64,000 bases of DNA, from NCBI GenBank assembly GCA_043758755.1, contig JAYVMW010000049.1, forward strand, positions 62,001 to 126,000, given 5' to 3'. A program made the translations under genes and the position numbers. The stretch is from Solimicrobium sp043758755 (lineage in GTDB: Bacteria; Pseudomonadota; Gammaproteobacteria; Burkholderiales; Burkholderiaceae_D). Each line of letters opens with the position of its first letter. Positions within the stretch are counted from its first letter, which is position 1. Shown one piece after another: positions 62,882 to 64,000 of this stretch. A model generated the notes under the pieces. That model had not been told where the DNA came from. It ran no database searches and saw nothing but the letters and a program-made list of their open reading frames with translations.

Positions 62882-63179
62882 TTTTGCACGTTGCGGTTAT
62901 TCGTTCGCAGGTTAGTTGCACGCATTAAAGCGATCCCTTTCTCATCAATGCGGTCGGTTCTTATTTGGTGAAGCAAAAAATACGCGGTAAGGGTGGAGGT
63001 TAATGCATAAATCTGATAGTTGGTTGAAAAATCATAAAAAATATAATTCAGTTTGAAATACTCATGACATTTCAAGGTATCGTATTCAATTATTTTGATA
63101 AATCTGGCAAATCGTATTTGATAATAGTCCCGGAATTCTGCGTTACCAACCACTGATCTACGAAAAAAAATTAAAAAAA
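62882..63179. other. AT-rich divergent region between response regulator and TPR gene
   Basis: 298 bases with poly-A/T tracts. It must hold both promoters. A minus-strand frame of 109 codons crosses it (see rejected). No dyad or promoter is assigned. Confidence 0.45.
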
Positions 63180-64000
63180 ATGAATAAATCTCGCGCACTG
63201 GCGGCATGTCGGAACACAGCCTGGCTTTTGATCATCGGGCCAATTTTTAAAAAATTTGCATTCCTTCCCGGATTGGCTGTTTTGATTTTTTTCGGCTCAG
63301 CCATCGAGGCATCAGCTCAACCACCGGCTTATGTTCAACAGCAAATTGACCGTATCGACGAATTGTCCCATTCCAGAATTGACGCAGCGATCGAACAATC
63401 AGTGCAATTGTTGCGCAGTTTGCCGGAGGGTATATCGGCTGATGACCGGCGCGATGTCTTGATCGAATTGATCCGTCTGTACATTAACAGCGAGCAAATG
63501 GATCAGGTAAAAAAATACAGCGACGAATTAAGTGCACTGGGCAGCAAATACAACGATGTCCAGTCAAAAGTGATGGGATTGAATTATCAAACCTACGTAT
63601 TGCGCGCCGAAGGAAAAATGCAGGATGCCAATGCCATGATTGAAGGAGCAATTTCGCAGACAAAAAATATCAAAATCACTTCGTTGAACAAGAGACGACT
63701 GTTCATGACTGCGTCATTGGTCAATTTGGAGTTGGGTGATTTTAAAATGGCGCTCCAGTATCAGCTCAGTGCCCTGGATTTAATTGAAGCAGGCAATGCG
63801 CGTGACTCTGTTGAACTTGTGAATTCATACAACAGTATTGGCAACCTTTATTTGAAACTGAAAGATACGAAAATGGCGCTGATGTATGTGAATCAGGGTA
63901 TCAATCTGGCAGAAAGGATTAATTCAAGGTTTATGCTGGCAATGCTGCAACTGAATTTGGGTAATATCTATCTGGAACAGGGTAAGTTGAATGATGCAAC
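63180..64000 (+). CDS. TPR-repeat protein, probably N-terminus of a sensor kinase or cyclase (cut by the right end)
   Basis: From ATG 63180 (AAAAAAATG context, weak ribosome site) 273 codons are visible. The start MNKSRALAACRNTAWLLIIG is followed by a hydrophobic stretch to about residue 47 (signal peptide or anchor, cleavage near IEASAQ). Then helical repeats: RIDAAIEQSVQLLRSLP; VLIELIRLYINSEQMDQVKKYSDELSALG; MGLNYQTYVLRAEGKMQDANAMIEGAI; NSYNSIGNLYLKLKDTKMALMYVNQGINLAE; LNLGNIYLEQGKLNDA. The last two are clear TPR units. In many bacteria such N-terminal TPR domains precede a transmembrane helix and a histidine kinase or GGDEF domain. Here the response regulator nearby makes a kinase the best guess; the catalytic part is outside the window. 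Confidence 0.75.
   Translation, partial: MNKSRALAACRNTAWLLIIGPIFKKFAFLPGLAVLIFFGSAIEASAQPPAYVQQQIDRIDELSHSRIDAAIEQSVQLLRSLPEGISADDRRDVLIELIRLYINSEQMDQVKKYSDELSALGSKYNDVQSKVMGLNYQTYVLRAEGKMQDANAMIEGAISQTKNIKITSLNKRRLFMTASLVNLELGDFKMALQYQLSALDLIEAGNARDSVELVNSYNSIGNLYLKLKDTKMALMYVNQGINLAERINSRFMLAMLQLNLGNIYLEQGKLNDA

Noticed and set aside
62878..63207. 109-codon minus-strand ORF overlapping the response-regulator start (ATGA)
   Set aside because: Composition is that of AT-rich noncoding DNA (Phe/Tyr/Ile/Lys/Asn), it overlaps the start of the TPR gene, and shows no domain. The ATGA overlap alone does not suffice.
1..64000. Mobile elements, CRISPR arrays, tRNA or rRNA genes
   Set aside because: No transposase, integrase, direct-repeat array or RNA gene pattern was found in the reading of both strands.

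Overview
The window is chromosomal DNA from a betaproteobacterium, most likely order Burkholderiales and probably family Oxalobacteraceae. The basis is the set of neighbourhoods (smc-zipA-ligA-galU; dapC-dapD-pilU-like-ArsC-like-dapE-prmB; holB-pilZ) together with a malonate decarboxylase operon. No genus is claimed. I see no rRNA, tRNA, CRISPR array, insertion sequence or prophage. Most of the window is ordinary core genome with small accessory patches.

Left edge (1-3705, minus strand): three related genes of unknown function in tandem, the first cut by the window end, then a two-gene unit of an outer-membrane porin and a very small periplasmic binding protein. 4092-8132 is purL, ending at a strong terminator shared with a convergent Gly/Ser/His-rich protein gene. 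9003-12632 (minus) carries a parvulin foldase, bolA, yciB, msrB and selO. 12757-15302 (minus) is a cheZ-cheA pair with no cheY beside it. A PIN-domain gene lies between this pair and holB.

15.5-21.9 kb: holB, pilZ, a GNAT acetyltransferase and rlmJ on the plus strand, followed by a 90-residue protein that aligns without gaps to encapsulated ferritin but lacks key ferroxidase ligands. Next come an OmpR/EnvZ-type pair and a small secreted protein. 21.9-29.7 kb (minus) is a long run: dapC, dapD, a PilU-like ATPase, an ArsC-like protein, dapE, prmB and an ABC-F ATPase. It feeds the lysine/diaminopimelate pathway and also carries translation-quality genes. A CAP-domain-like lipoprotein gene separates it from the divergent smc-zipA-ligA-galU cluster (31.2-38.9 kb), which serves chromosome segregation, division, DNA joining and UDP-glucose synthesis.

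38.9-49.1 kb is more accessory: a DUF486 membrane protein, a 42-codon gene remnant translationally coupled to an MFS transporter, a recent tandem duplication of a secreted Cys-containing protein, a complete TonB-dependent receptor-exbB-exbD-tonB unit, and a DnaQ-like exonuclease/DUF294 pair. 49.5-53.4 kb encodes a 1303-residue, almost proline-free coiled-coil protein with a C-terminal membrane anchor; it is one of the two most unusual objects here. 53.7-62.1 kb is a complete malonate utilisation locus (mdcR, mdcABCDE, madLM, mdcGH) with a clear LysR-type operator dyad upstream of mdcA. The right end carries a LuxR-type response regulator divergent from a TPR protein, probably its sensor, cut by the window end.
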